NCBI GenBank assembly: GCA_014730275.1
Contig: WJIL01000084.1
Coordinates: 1 to 64,000 of the forward strand
Length of the DNA: 64,000 nucleotides
DNA from: Candidatus Lokiarchaeota archaeon
Lineage (GTDB): Archaea > Asgardarchaeota > Thorarchaeia > Thorarchaeales > Thorarchaeaceae
Direction of reading: 5' to 3'
Under the pieces are notes generated by a model. That model worked only from the letters and a program-made list of their open reading frames with translations, had not been told where the DNA came from and made no database searches. The position numbers and the translations under genes were made by a program. Below, in pieces: positions 8,700-17,342 of this stretch (position 1 is its first letter; the number at the start of each line of letters is the position of its first letter).

Positions 8700-10571
8700 C
8701 TAATCTGCGGCTGGGAAGTATACTTTGAATTCTGCTCCTTGGGAATAATCGTTCGGGACTCTGTCTTTCACATGAATATATCCGCCGTATTTCTCTGCAA
8801 TCTGCTTCACTTGATGTAGGCCTATGCCTCCATATCGCCTACTTGAGTTGAACAACTCCTTTTTCCTGTTGTCTGATAATCCCGTGCCGTTGTCTTTTAC
8901 TGACAGCTCAAAACCGTTGACTGCTTCGGATAAATTGATCCAGACCTTTTTCGTTTCGCGTGGATTTTCTTGTACCGCATTTTCTACAAGATTCATAATC
9001 AAATATTCGAGATGCTCATCGGCGGGGGTTTTTGCCTCTTGTACTTCGATTTCTACAATGAGATTCGTATCCGAAAAGCGGGACCTACAGTCTTCGGCTA
9101 CGTGTGCGACTGCATGATCCAACCGTCTGGTTCTAAGTTTGCTGCTAGGTAGATTCTCGGTACTCTTCACCTTGTCTATCAGTCGTGATGTTTTGCTTAT
9201 ACCCTCCCTCAATGTATTCATGGCTGCCCGCACTGTTTCTGAGTCATTTGCAGATTCTAGTATATCGACTCCGATGGTTATTCCTTGAAGATGATTTCTA
9301 ACATCATGTCCGAGTAAATCTAGATACAGATATGCTGATTCTTCAGCTCGTTTAAGTTGAGTGATATCACTGAATGTCCAAACCCGGGCGACCAGCTCCA
9401 CTTGCTCGATAATTGGGGCTGTATACCATTCAAATGCCCTCCCATCGCGAAATTCAAGGATTCCAGTGGCTTCCCTCTTTGATTCATCGATGCTCTCAAG
9501 AATCTCAATGAATTCTTGAGACCCCTCCAATAGGAAATCGAATTCTTGGAATATCTCAAGTGCGGTCATGGTGCCCATGTCTTCTATGTTAATGGTCCAT
9601 ATGTCTACGAATTTGTCATTCCAATGCATTGGATATCCCATGTTATCTACCACAAGAATACAATCGTCAACGGCTTCGATGGTAGATATATAGAGTTCTA
9701 CTGCGGTTTCGAGCTGCTTCTTTGCATTCACCTGTTCGGTGATTTCTTTAACTGAAGCAATCATATCAGACCCATTTTCGTGAAGAGAGATTTCTGTCTC
9801 AAACCATCTTTGCTTCCCATCAAAATTAAGATGATATTCAATAGTCTCAGGTTGTTCCGTTTCACGCACTCTCTGAATCGCAGTAGTGAATTTTCCTGAA
9901 ACTTCAGGTGGGAGCACTTCTGAGATATGCTTGTTTAGGAACTCGGAAGGTGGCAAATATAGCAGATGACTATCAGAACAGAAGTAGTCCGCATACCTAT
10001 TTTCATCATCAATAATGAATACTATATCATGCAACGAACTGACAAGGCTTCGGAATCGCTGCTCACTGCTTCGTAAAGCCTCTTCGGCTTCTCTTTTCTC
10101 CTGAATCAATCTCCTCTTCTCGAAAATCCCCTCTACCGTGTTCAAGACATTGTCCATATCGAGTGGCTTAATCATATAATCTGTTGCAATGGATGTAAGA
10201 GATTCAACTGCATCATCTACAGTTGCATGTCCAGTGATTACTATTACATCCATTTCTGGATTTTTCTGCGACAATTCCTTGAGGAGTTCTGTACCTTTGA
10301 TATCTGGTAGCCGCATGTCCAGAAGGCCGATATCAAACTTTTCTTGCCTTATCTTTTCCAAGGCTTCAGCCCCGGTGTAAGCTGATTTCGTTGAATATCC
10401 TTTTTTATCAAACACCAGCTCTAAGCTTCTACATAGATTCTCATTGTCGTCGATAACTAAGATTCTGCCATCTACATTCTTTTGTTTCTTTCCTATCAAT
10501 TGCCCTCTTTGCTCCCTCTCGTCGGCGATGTTTTTGATTGACATGGGATCATTCCCCGCCATTATCCTCAT
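8700..10571 (-). CDS. Receiver–PAS–PAS–histidine kinase hybrid
   Basis: A 623-residue soluble signalling protein. A receiver comes first (residues ~30–150), with VIDDNENL, the phospho-acceptor Asp in IGLLDMRLPDIKG, ITGHA and the conserved Lys in YMIKPLD. A coiled linker leads to two PAS-like segments, then a short histidine box, LLGHDVRNHLQGI, and a HATPase domain (NLVENAVQ, VKDNGTGLS, GGIGLHQVKQIAEKYGG). No membrane segment is seen, so it senses a cytoplasmic signal or another kinase. Several in-frame ATGs occur within the first ten codons; the exact start is open. No response-regulator gene is adjacent, as is common for archaeal kinases. Confidence 0.9.
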   Translation of the reverse strand: MRIMAGNDPMSIKNIADEREQRGQLIGKKQKNVDGRILVIDDNENLCRSLELVFDKKGYSTKSAYTGAEALEKIRQEKFDIGLLDMRLPDIKGTELLKELSQKNPEMDVIVITGHATVDDAVESLTSIATDYMIKPLDMDNVLNTVEGIFEKRRLIQEKREAEEALRSSEQRFRSLVSSLHDIVFIIDDENRYADYFCSDSHLLYLPPSEFLNKHISEVLPPEVSGKFTTAIQRVRETEQPETIEYHLNFDGKQRWFETEISLHENGSDMIASVKEITEQVNAKKQLETAVELYISTIEAVDDCILVVDNMGYPMHWNDKFVDIWTINIEDMGTMTALEIFQEFDFLLEGSQEFIEILESIDESKREATGILEFRDGRAFEWYTAPIIEQVELVARVWTFSDITQLKRAEESAYLYLDLLGHDVRNHLQGITIGVDILESANDSETVRAAMNTLREGISKTSRLIDKVKSTENLPSSKLRTRRLDHAVAHVAEDCRSRFSDTNLIVEIEVQEAKTPADEHLEYLIMNLVENAVQENPRETKKVWINLSEAVNGFELSVKDNGTGLSDNRKKELFNSSRRYGGIGLHQVKQIAEKYGGYIHVKDRVPNDYSQGAEFKVYFPAAD

Positions 10572-10734
10572 TCCTTACATACGACATGCTAACGCTGGTA
10601 TTGTAGATGCTGGCTATTCTCTCCTTTCAACGAAGTGTTTCGCTATACTAAGATGAACTGCAGAAGCTGCACTTTGGCCCCTTTGCGGCAATATCAGCTC
10701 ATAATTAATTGAATCTAGATATCTTATTAGTGTA

Positions 10735-10790
10735 ATTCTAATGTATTCGAATAATACTTGAAATTATTTCAATAATATATTAAAAATTAG
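10735..10790. promoter_or_regulatory. AT-rich palindromic region upstream of the hybrid kinase
   Basis: The gap before the kinase gene is very AT-rich. It holds the 15-nt palindrome TTGAAATTATTTCAA at 10758–10772 and the self-complementary ATTCGAAT just before it, with TATA-like runs alongside. It probably contains a promoter and an operator, but no regulator can be named. Confidence 0.35.
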
Positions 10791-10841
10791 GTTCATTACT
10801 TGTAAATTTTGGTAGTTTCCTGGCTTGTGGAGGATGCTTGG

Positions 10842-12257
10842 TTATTCGAGCATATCTGGGCTTAGTTTTCCATTTTCTGCTTCAGCTTCAAGTTCCTCTA
10901 TCGATGCTTTTGGTTCCATGCTCCTTTTGGCTAGTACTGCAAGTATGGCTATATTGATGAATAATGCAGCCAACAGGAGCGGAACACCCTTGAATAGATC
11001 ATAGATGATGCCTGCGATGGATGGGCCTATCGCGAGAAGGAGCATTGTGAATGTTGTTGACAGACTAATCATCTTTCCCAAGTCTTGGCGGGGGAGCGAC
11101 TTCTGAATATACGTATTGATTAGACTTCTCCAAAGTACATCGTTGATTGATTTGGTAGCTGTCGCTATGAACGCAAGTGAGAAAATCACTCTTAAACCGG
11201 GGTAGATTGCGTCTACAGCATTTTGCCAGGAAACAGGAGCTACGTACGGAATAAACTGAGCTATGATTAACAAACCAATTGCGAGCGGCATCACAGAGTA
11301 AACGGCAACTGTCAGCTTATGCCCGCCCTGCTTATCAAAGACCCGACCAAGGAGCAACGTCAATGGGACCGATATAAGTAACGTCAGAAGGAGGATGAGA
11401 TTGATATCCCCAATACCGAATTGCAGTGTCTCATTTATATAGTAAAGCTCTGCGAATCTGTACAGGCTATCACTGAGAGCATCAAACATCAAAACAGCCA
11501 AGAATACAGGAAAGACTCGCGCAAGCAGCTTCAACCCACGCCAGTTTTCGGATAGAAAGTCTTTCAGAAGATTCTCCGATTTCTGCGCCCTCTCCGGTGT
11601 AGCTGTTGACTCTAGTGCAGTTGCTCTAATGAATGCACAGACCGCGTAAAGAAGACCAGCAATGAATAGCAATATCTTCATAACCGGAATGAACTCCCAA
11701 CCCTGATTGAAGAGCAAACTCACTACATATAGCGGCACTAATCCCAATGCAGTGCCTAGGGTGAATAGACTCTGTGCAACGCCTCCAAATCTCCTGTCGA
11801 TGTGCTCCATATAGTATGCTCTGCCTGCAGTTCCTGTGAATGAAGAAGCCCCAATAATTGTCATTGATCCAAGAATGGTTATGTAATCCCCCGCAAACGA
11901 CAGTAAGAGGTATCCCAAAGAGGACAATGCCATAGTGACAACCGCTAGTCTTCTTCTGTCATAATTGTCCGCGAAATAACCCGAGACAAAATTCCCCAAC
12001 AACCTTATCCCAAGAAGAACCGAGAACAGAAACCCAATCATAACGTACGGGATCCCAAGATCTCGGAAATAGAGGTTGAAATAGCGGTATAGCACCGACA
12101 TGCTGCTATAGATCCATACTGTGATGAGATAGATTGTGAAATTCCTATTTGAGGTCACGATTTTGAGTGATTGCCACCAGCTCATGTCGGAAGCTTTCGT
12201 TTCTTCAGACACTTCTCTGTATTCTTTGCCGTTTTCTGATGGCTGTGATAATGTCAC
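10842..12257 (-). CDS. Major facilitator superfamily transporter
   Basis: A 471-residue integral membrane protein with about twelve hydrophobic helices in two halves joined by a basic central loop (around residue 220). The segment SGYFADNYDRRRLAVV after helix 2 is the MFS loop motif (GxxxDrxgRR type). Both termini are hydrophilic and acidic, and the C-terminal tail is Glu-rich. The start is a GTG with AAAGGAGG about ten bases upstream; an out-of-frame ATG lies between. The substrate cannot be told; efflux of small organics is the commonest role of this kind of carrier. It stands alone, followed by the kinase gene on the same strand. Confidence 0.88.
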   Translation of the reverse strand: MTLSQPSENGKEYREVSEETKASDMSWWQSLKIVTSNRNFTIYLITVWIYSSMSVLYRYFNLYFRDLGIPYVMIGFLFSVLLGIRLLGNFVSGYFADNYDRRRLAVVTMALSSLGYLLLSFAGDYITILGSMTIIGASSFTGTAGRAYYMEHIDRRFGGVAQSLFTLGTALGLVPLYVVSLLFNQGWEFIPVMKILLFIAGLLYAVCAFIRATALESTATPERAQKSENLLKDFLSENWRGLKLLARVFPVFLAVLMFDALSDSLYRFAELYYINETLQFGIGDINLILLLTLLISVPLTLLLGRVFDKQGGHKLTVAVYSVMPLAIGLLIIAQFIPYVAPVSWQNAVDAIYPGLRVIFSLAFIATATKSINDVLWRSLINTYIQKSLPRQDLGKMISLSTTFTMLLLAIGPSIAGIIYDLFKGVPLLLAALFINIAILAVLAKRSMEPKASIEELEAEAENGKLSPDMLE

Positions 12258-12496
12258 GTAACATGTTCCTCCTTTTATCTATCTTTATTGCTTATAGATG
12301 GACATAAGGGGAGTCTGGAATGAATATAATCAAGCCAGACGAAGCTCTTTTGGCTTTCAGACTGGTCACCTTATAGTTCTGAGTGAAGTCGCATATACTT
12401 CACAACATGATTGAAGCTTATTGAACTCGTTTGTATTTGGAACACCAGTAGAGCTATTATAGAGTCCCAACCTGTTTATCTGTAAGGAGATGCCCC

Positions 12497-13181
12497 TTGA
12501 AAGCACGTCAACTATCTGCCTTTATGGTCATTGTAATTACTTTCCAACTCTTCTGTAGCAGTAAGGTAACATTGAGGGCTAATCTGTCACCAAAACTACA
12601 GAGATTTGAGGCGGAAAATCACCCCCTCTGGTTGGACCGCCGTGGAGATGGATGAAATCAAGGAAGGTAACTACTCAGCCAACCTAGGCCCGGGTATCCA
12701 TGATTCCACTATCACCTACAGAATCTACCTTGAAGATGTGTTTGGGCAAAACTCTACGACCAGCAGCTATCAAGTAACTTGGATTGACTCTATTACTCCT
12801 AATTTCCACGATTATAGCTGGACTCCACAAGAACCCACCACCGGCGAGGAAGTGGAAGTCACCTGTGTTGTGACTGATTACGGCTCGGAGGTGGACGAGG
12901 TGTATATTGAATGGTCGTACGAGGGTGGTCTATCCGGTGGCGGAATGGAGCCTTTCGGAGAAGATTCCTACCAGTATACTATTGGTCCGTTTTCAGAAGC
13001 TGGTCAGATCTCGGTCAAAATCGTAGTAACGGATGTAGCTGGCAACTCTGTGACAAATGAATTCTCAATCGAAATCATCGAGTCTGAAGGGGTGTTAGAT
13101 CTTCCCGTTCCCCTTCTTCTTGTGGCGGGAGCGGGAATCATTATCGTCCTTGTTGTAGGATTTGCCATAAAGCGACGTTAA
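12497..13181 (+). pseudogene. Broken secreted, membrane-anchored Ig-like protein
   Basis: A good ribosome site (AAGGAG at 12484–12489) precedes a TTG at 12497 that opens a signal-peptide-like stretch (KARQLSAFMVIVITFQLFCS). This frame stops near 12652. The downstream frame, open from 12606, encodes an Ig-like or invasin-type beta domain (VDEVYIEWSYEGG, then VVTDVAGNSVTNEF) and ends with a C-terminal membrane anchor (LPVPLLLVAGAGIIIVLVV) followed by KRR. The two frames overlap and differ by one base, so one indel within 12606–12652 would join signal peptide, beta domain and anchor. The gene looks frameshifted or heavily deleted. If the downstream part is made alone, it lacks a signal peptide. 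Confidence 0.6.
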
Positions 13182-13328
13182 CAAGGTGATAACAAGTATC
13201 CGTTATCTACGCCGTCTGACAGGCTACGCCCCCTCGGAAGACAAAGAGGTATCCCCGATGTACGGTGGGTCAGTCTTTGGAATTCGCCGAAGAAGATAAG
13301 TAGGATGCTTTTTTCTGTGTGTTTCATA

Positions 13329-13350
13329 TTAGGCTTCGAGCCTAAAGGAG
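13329..13350 (+). promoter_or_regulatory. Leader hairpin next to the ribosome binding site of the first thiolase gene
   Basis: TTAGGCT TCG AGCCTAA forms a perfect 7-bp hairpin at 13329–13345, directly followed by AGGAG at 13346–13350, 13 nt before the ATG. It could present or occlude the ribosome site. Confidence 0.45.
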
Positions 13351-13362
13351 AAAGTAGGACAA

Positions 13363-14613
13363 ATGTCAAGAACTGTATGTATTAGTGGGGGCGCAACCAC
13401 GCCCTTTGATTATCCCATGCACATTACACCTGAATCGATGATCGCGAACTGCATCGTTGAGACACAGGAAGATATACCCAACTTCACGTTGCGAGATCTC
13501 GAATTCATGGTGTACAGCCACTTCAGTGTTCATTTCGGGAAACAGTTATGCCCGGAGTGGGTTGTGCATGATCATCTTGGGTTGGTGGGACTGCCCCACT
13601 TCCGAGTTGAGAATGGTGGAAATACTGGAGGCTCAGCGCTATATGCGGCTTTTCTGGCAGTTAAGTCGGGCCTCTTTGACGTTGTAGGTGTAGCGGGCTG
13701 GGAAGCAATGGACAATGTGACACAGTCGCAGGGTTCGGAATTCATCGCTTTGGCCTCCGATACAAGGTACGAGGCACTGGCTGGAGGGATTTATCCCATA
13801 TACTATGCGGCCATGGCTTACAAGTTCATGAAAGAACATGACTTGACCGAGGAGGACTTTGCATTGGCAGGCATGAAGAATCGGAACTACGCCTGTGACA
13901 ATCCAAAGGCCCAGTGGGCTAGAAACGAGAACAAGAAAATCACCGTTGATGACGTGATGAATAGCAGGCTGATCAGCTATCCATTGAAGAAATATGATTG
14001 CTGTCTGATGAGTCGCGGTGGTTCATTTGCTCTTGTCACAACGGAAGAATGGGCCAAGGAAAACGCTGATGGGAAATATGTGACCATCGATGGAGCTGGT
14101 TTGAGCAGCTGTACCATTCGAGCTGGTGACAGATTAGCATTCCCCGGCTGGACCGAAATGTACGGTGAAGGTTATCCTGACATGACCGAATTTGGAGCCT
14201 GTCGAAAATCTGGCGAGGATGCCTATGATATGGCCGGCATTGAGTATGACCGTGCAGCGAAAGAGATTGATGTAGCAGAGATTCACGATGCGTTTTCATC
14301 CTCTGAAACACAGATTTACAAAGCACTTCACTGGTGTGACAAGGATAATATCAAGGAGTTCCTTCACGACAAACGAACGTTCATGGAAGGTGATCTCCCA
14401 GTCAATCCTGGAGGTGGGCTTATGGGCTTCGGTCATCCAGTTGGTGCTACAGGCATCATGTCTGCTATCGAGTGTTATTACCAGCTGACTGACATGATCC
14501 CAGATAAACACCTCAGCTCTGACACGTATGTTAAAGATGCGGAGACAGGCCTCGTGAATAGCCACGCAGGAACAGGAACGAGTATCTCTAACTTCATTCT
14601 GAGGAGGCCATAG
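13363..14613 (+). CDS. Thiolase-family protein lacking the nucleophilic Cys
   Basis: A 416-residue SCP2-type thiolase homologue. The C-terminal active-site motif FGHPVGATG is intact and HDAFSSSE sits where SCP2 thiolases have HDAF/HDCF. The N-terminal nucleophile motif, EAACASG in the other thiolase of this window, reads ENGGNTGG here, putting Gly86 at the Cys position. The terminal GGxG-type motif reads HAGTGTS. It is therefore unlikely to do the usual Claisen or thiolytic chemistry through a Cys-acyl intermediate; it may bind acyl-CoA in another role. It is followed after 2 nt by a DUF35 gene, the normal partner arrangement in archaea. Confidence 0.88.
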   Translation: MSRTVCISGGATTPFDYPMHITPESMIANCIVETQEDIPNFTLRDLEFMVYSHFSVHFGKQLCPEWVVHDHLGLVGLPHFRVENGGNTGGSALYAAFLAVKSGLFDVVGVAGWEAMDNVTQSQGSEFIALASDTRYEALAGGIYPIYYAAMAYKFMKEHDLTEEDFALAGMKNRNYACDNPKAQWARNENKKITVDDVMNSRLISYPLKKYDCCLMSRGGSFALVTTEEWAKENADGKYVTIDGAGLSSCTIRAGDRLAFPGWTEMYGEGYPDMTEFGACRKSGEDAYDMAGIEYDRAAKEIDVAEIHDAFSSSETQIYKALHWCDKDNIKEFLHDKRTFMEGDLPVNPGGGLMGFGHPVGATGIMSAIECYYQLTDMIPDKHLSSDTYVKDAETGLVNSHAGTGTSISNFILRRP

Positions 14614-14615
14614 AA

Positions 14616-15275
14616 ATGACTAAGGACGACAGAAAACATTACATCCCGGACAAAGTCGAATACAATGAGAAGCATCCCGACAAGTTCAGGGGCGAGGTTG
14701 AGGAGCATGGATTCCATTTCTGTGGGTATGATTACGACGATGACGAAGAGCAGTTCAAGGTCTACCTGCACTACGATCAGCTCTACTACTGGAAGTATGC
14801 CGAGCTCTCAAAGATGGGCAAAGGTCTACTTGATGGTGAGCTTTGGGGCACCAAGTGTCCTCAGTGTGGTGACAAGTTCTTCCCGCCTCGAATCAACTGC
14901 TGGAATCTCGATTGTAATCTCCAAAAGACTGACTGGGTTAAACTCAAACCAGAAGGATATGTCCATACCTATACGATTGCAGGATGGAGCGGACGTTCTT
15001 CTCTCAAGCGACTGCCATTTGTATTGGCGTATGTAGTAGTTGATGGCTGCAAAACCGCAGTTGCCAATGAGCTTCGCGGTATAGACCCGTGGAATACGGA
15101 GTTTGAGATGCCTGTGAAGGTGGTTTGGGCTGATAAGGAGGATAGAAGAGGTACAATCACAGACTTCCACTTTGAGCCTACAGACGACTGGGAACCATCC
15201 GGCATGAATCCTGAGAAGGAACGCATGAAGGAGCTTTGTGAGCCTGTATATGAATGGGTTAAATCAATGAAGTAG
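14616..15275 (+). CDS. DUF35 OB-fold/rubredoxin-like zinc protein, thiolase partner
   Basis: A 219-residue protein with the DUF35 layout: N-terminal helices, a zinc ribbon with CPQCGDKFFPP and a second Cys in NCWNLDC, then an OB-fold acyl-CoA-binding domain (YVHTYTIAGWSG onward). In archaea such proteins bridge acetoacetyl-CoA thiolase and HMG-CoA synthase, or serve other SCP2-type thiolases. It is longer than the second DUF35 protein of the window (129 aa), mostly through an acidic N-terminal segment of ~70 residues. It starts 2 nt after the thiolase stop, so translation is probably coupled. A strong terminator follows. Confidence 0.88.
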   Translation: MTKDDRKHYIPDKVEYNEKHPDKFRGEVEEHGFHFCGYDYDDDEEQFKVYLHYDQLYYWKYAELSKMGKGLLDGELWGTKCPQCGDKFFPPRINCWNLDCNLQKTDWVKLKPEGYVHTYTIAGWSGRSSLKRLPFVLAYVVVDGCKTAVANELRGIDPWNTEFEMPVKVVWADKEDRRGTITDFHFEPTDDWEPSGMNPEKERMKELCEPVYEWVKSMK

Positions 15276-15284
15276 TTTTCCTCT

Positions 15285-15326
15285 GAGTTGACATCCTTGT
15301 GATGTCAACTCCTTTCTTTTATTTTC
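15285..15326 (+). terminator. Strong stem-loop terminator after the thiolase–DUF35 pair
   Basis: GAGTTGACATC (15285–15295) and GATGTCAACTC (15301–15311) make a perfect 11-bp stem with a 5-nt loop, followed by a T-rich run to 15326. This is a textbook intrinsic-style terminator. Confidence 0.8.
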
Positions 15327-15545
15327 GTATGTACTAGAGTCACATTAGCAGTGCCCTTCTTCTCTGAGATTGTATGTGGATGAAAGTTAGAATGGACGAA
15401 TTCGATTCTCCGACCCAGTGTTGCATTGCAACCGAATACTTCTATTGCACTAGTTGTTCCTATTCTTTGGAATCTTCTATCTTCATGCACATATCTTATA
15501 TGATGAGTTTCGTGTATGAGAGCTCACAGGCATGGTTGGGGAAAA

Positions 15546-16547
15546 ATGGAAGAAATCCATGTTATACATGGCGAAAAAATCAACAAGGTCGTTAGCAAGA
15601 AGTATAATTTCATTTTTGACAAAGAAACCGGCTTTTCAATGCGATGGGGGGAAACCAGAGACCAAGATCCTTTTTGGGGTCCTTTGCCTGAGCTAGCTGA
15701 TATTTCCATTTCGAATAGATGCAATAACAACTGTCCTTTTTGTTATAGGAATTCTACCCCTGATGGACCCTTGATTTCAATCGAAGAGTATGAGATGATT
15801 CTTGAACAGTTGCCAACCACGTTTCAGGTGGCTCTTGGAGGAGGCGAGCCAACTCTGCATCCTGATTTCATAGATATATTGGAACTCACTCGAGAGTACG
15901 ATATTGTGCCTAATTATACCACGAACGGCAACAACTTGACACCGGAGATTCTTGAAGCATCAAAGAAGCACTGTGGTGCAGTTGCTGTTTCTTGGTATCC
16001 TGGAGCATTAACCGCACTAAGAAAAATGGTGGAATACGGAATCAAGACCAACATTCATTTCATTGTGACTCCTGATTCAATTTCGGAGGCTATAGGCTTC
16101 ATTCAAAATCCCGATTTCTTCAGAGATGAGGGAATCAATGCTATCATTTTCCTTTTACACAAAGCAGTAGGTCGCGGTAAGCCCGAGGACACTCCTTCCT
16201 ACGAGGATGTGAAACCGATGATTGAAGCGGTTTTTGAGACTACTACACCAGTTGGTTTTGATGCCTGTTTCATGAAGCATGTAGCTACTGCGGATTCAGA
16301 AGGCACAATTGAGGCGTCTTGGACCTTCTTGGATTTTTGCGACGCTTCCCGTTTCTCAATCTACATTGATGAGAATCTGATTGTACAACCGTGTTCATTC
16401 TGTCTTGGTGAAGTGTATGGTGAGAGTCTTGAAGATAAGACGGTGAAGGAAATATGGACCGGGAACAAATTCCAGCGCTTCAGAAAGCTTCTTCGTGAGG
16501 ATCCGAATGTTTGTCCTGCGATAAAATTGAACTCAGACCTTCGTTAA
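15546..16547 (+). CDS. Radical SAM protein with C-terminal Cys-rich (SPASM-like) region
   Basis: The radical SAM cluster motif is CNNNCPFCYRN (CxxxCxxC). GGGEPTLHPDF, the SAM-binding GGE motif, follows about 45 residues later. The C-terminal part has FLDFCDAS, VQPCSFCLGEVYG and a last Cys in PNVCPA, resembling a SPASM or Twitch auxiliary-cluster domain, and KTVKEIWTGNKFQRFR is typical of that tail. Such enzymes often modify peptides or install cofactors. No precursor peptide is seen beside it. The ATG at 15546 is preferred; an upstream in-frame start at 15516 would add ten residues. Flanked by a terminator upstream and a 9-bp stem-loop downstream, it is likely monocistronic. Confidence 0.88.
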   Translation: MEEIHVIHGEKINKVVSKKYNFIFDKETGFSMRWGETRDQDPFWGPLPELADISISNRCNNNCPFCYRNSTPDGPLISIEEYEMILEQLPTTFQVALGGGEPTLHPDFIDILELTREYDIVPNYTTNGNNLTPEILEASKKHCGAVAVSWYPGALTALRKMVEYGIKTNIHFIVTPDSISEAIGFIQNPDFFRDEGINAIIFLLHKAVGRGKPEDTPSYEDVKPMIEAVFETTTPVGFDACFMKHVATADSEGTIEASWTFLDFCDASRFSIYIDENLIVQPCSFCLGEVYGESLEDKTVKEIWTGNKFQRFRKLLREDPNVCPAIKLNSDLR

Positions 16548-16562
16548 CGCCTGTTGAGACAT

Positions 16563-16590
16563 TTTGGATTTGTAATTATGTAAATCCAAA
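16563..16590 (+). terminator. 9-bp stem-loop after the radical SAM gene
   Basis: TTTGGATTT (16563–16571) pairs perfectly with AAATCCAAA (16582–16590). There is no long T run, so it may be a weak terminator or an operator for the next gene, whose likely TATA box (TTTTAAA) lies at 16602–16608. Confidence 0.45.
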
Positions 16591-16631
16591 TCTGCCGCTA
16601 ATTTTAAACTGAGTTGTATTCATGTCATCGT

Positions 16632-17303
16632 ATGAATATTCTACTCTATAGCAGCATCTTCTGGGCTTTCTCTGTAACATATATCCTATTGGAAACTAAA
16701 TCAATGACGGGCAGTATTCAGACATCAATCCTGAAGGCTATACCGGCCTTCTCCGCCGTGTTTTTCGTATTACTTTCCTTTTCTCCTCCTGTGCTATTTC
16801 ATGTCTTACTGATGGCGGCACTGGTGTTTTGTGGGCTAGGGGATATCGCAATGGAATATGACATTGTACCCGGATTGGGACTATTCTTCATCAGTCATAT
16901 CTTGTTTACAGCGGATTTCATTGTCCATAGTCTAGCAAGCGCAACATCAATTCATCTGATTTTGTTTTCTGTAGTTATGATTCTCCTTCTAGTCTATGTT
17001 TATGTGTATCAACGATATTTACAGAGAGCTGAAAAACCAACGGAGCTTCTGCCTGCTGTTTGTGTCTATGCAATTATTATTTCTTTAACGGTAGGTTCGT
17101 CTATTCTCTTGTGGCTTTCAACCGGTGTTCTTCTAGGCTTCTTGCCATTCTTGGGTGCTTGCTTCTTTGTCTTCTCGGATTCGCTGATTGGCATTCGAGA
17201 ATTTCATCATCGATTCAAATTTGATGAGCCTCTGACGATGGTAACCTACTATCTAGCTATCTTCCTTTTGTCACTTGGCGGTATGGTCTATATTTTCCAG
17301 TAG
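16632..17303 (+). CDS. YhhN/TMEM86-family membrane protein (lysoplasmalogenase-like)
   Basis: A ~223-residue protein with about eight hydrophobic helices. The family signature is seen in LVFCGLGDIAMEYDIVPGLG followed by FFISHILFTADFI: conserved GD, then F-H-I spacing. A second conserved Asp lies in VFSDSLIGIREF. Relatives hydrolyse the vinyl-ether bond of lysoplasmalogens; in an archaeon with ether lipids the true substrate is unclear. The ATG at 16632 fits a leaderless transcript from a TATA box at 16602; a TTG at 16614 is the alternative. Confidence 0.78.
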   Translation: MNILLYSSIFWAFSVTYILLETKSMTGSIQTSILKAIPAFSAVFFVLLSFSPPVLFHVLLMAALVFCGLGDIAMEYDIVPGLGLFFISHILFTADFIVHSLASATSIHLILFSVVMILLLVYVYVYQRYLQRAEKPTELLPAVCVYAIIISLTVGSSILLWLSTGVLLGFLPFLGACFFVFSDSLIGIREFHHRFKFDEPLTMVTYYLAIFLLSLGGMVYIFQ

Positions 17304-17342
17304 ATCGAAAATTAGATTATTGGATACGGTGAGTAATTTCTT

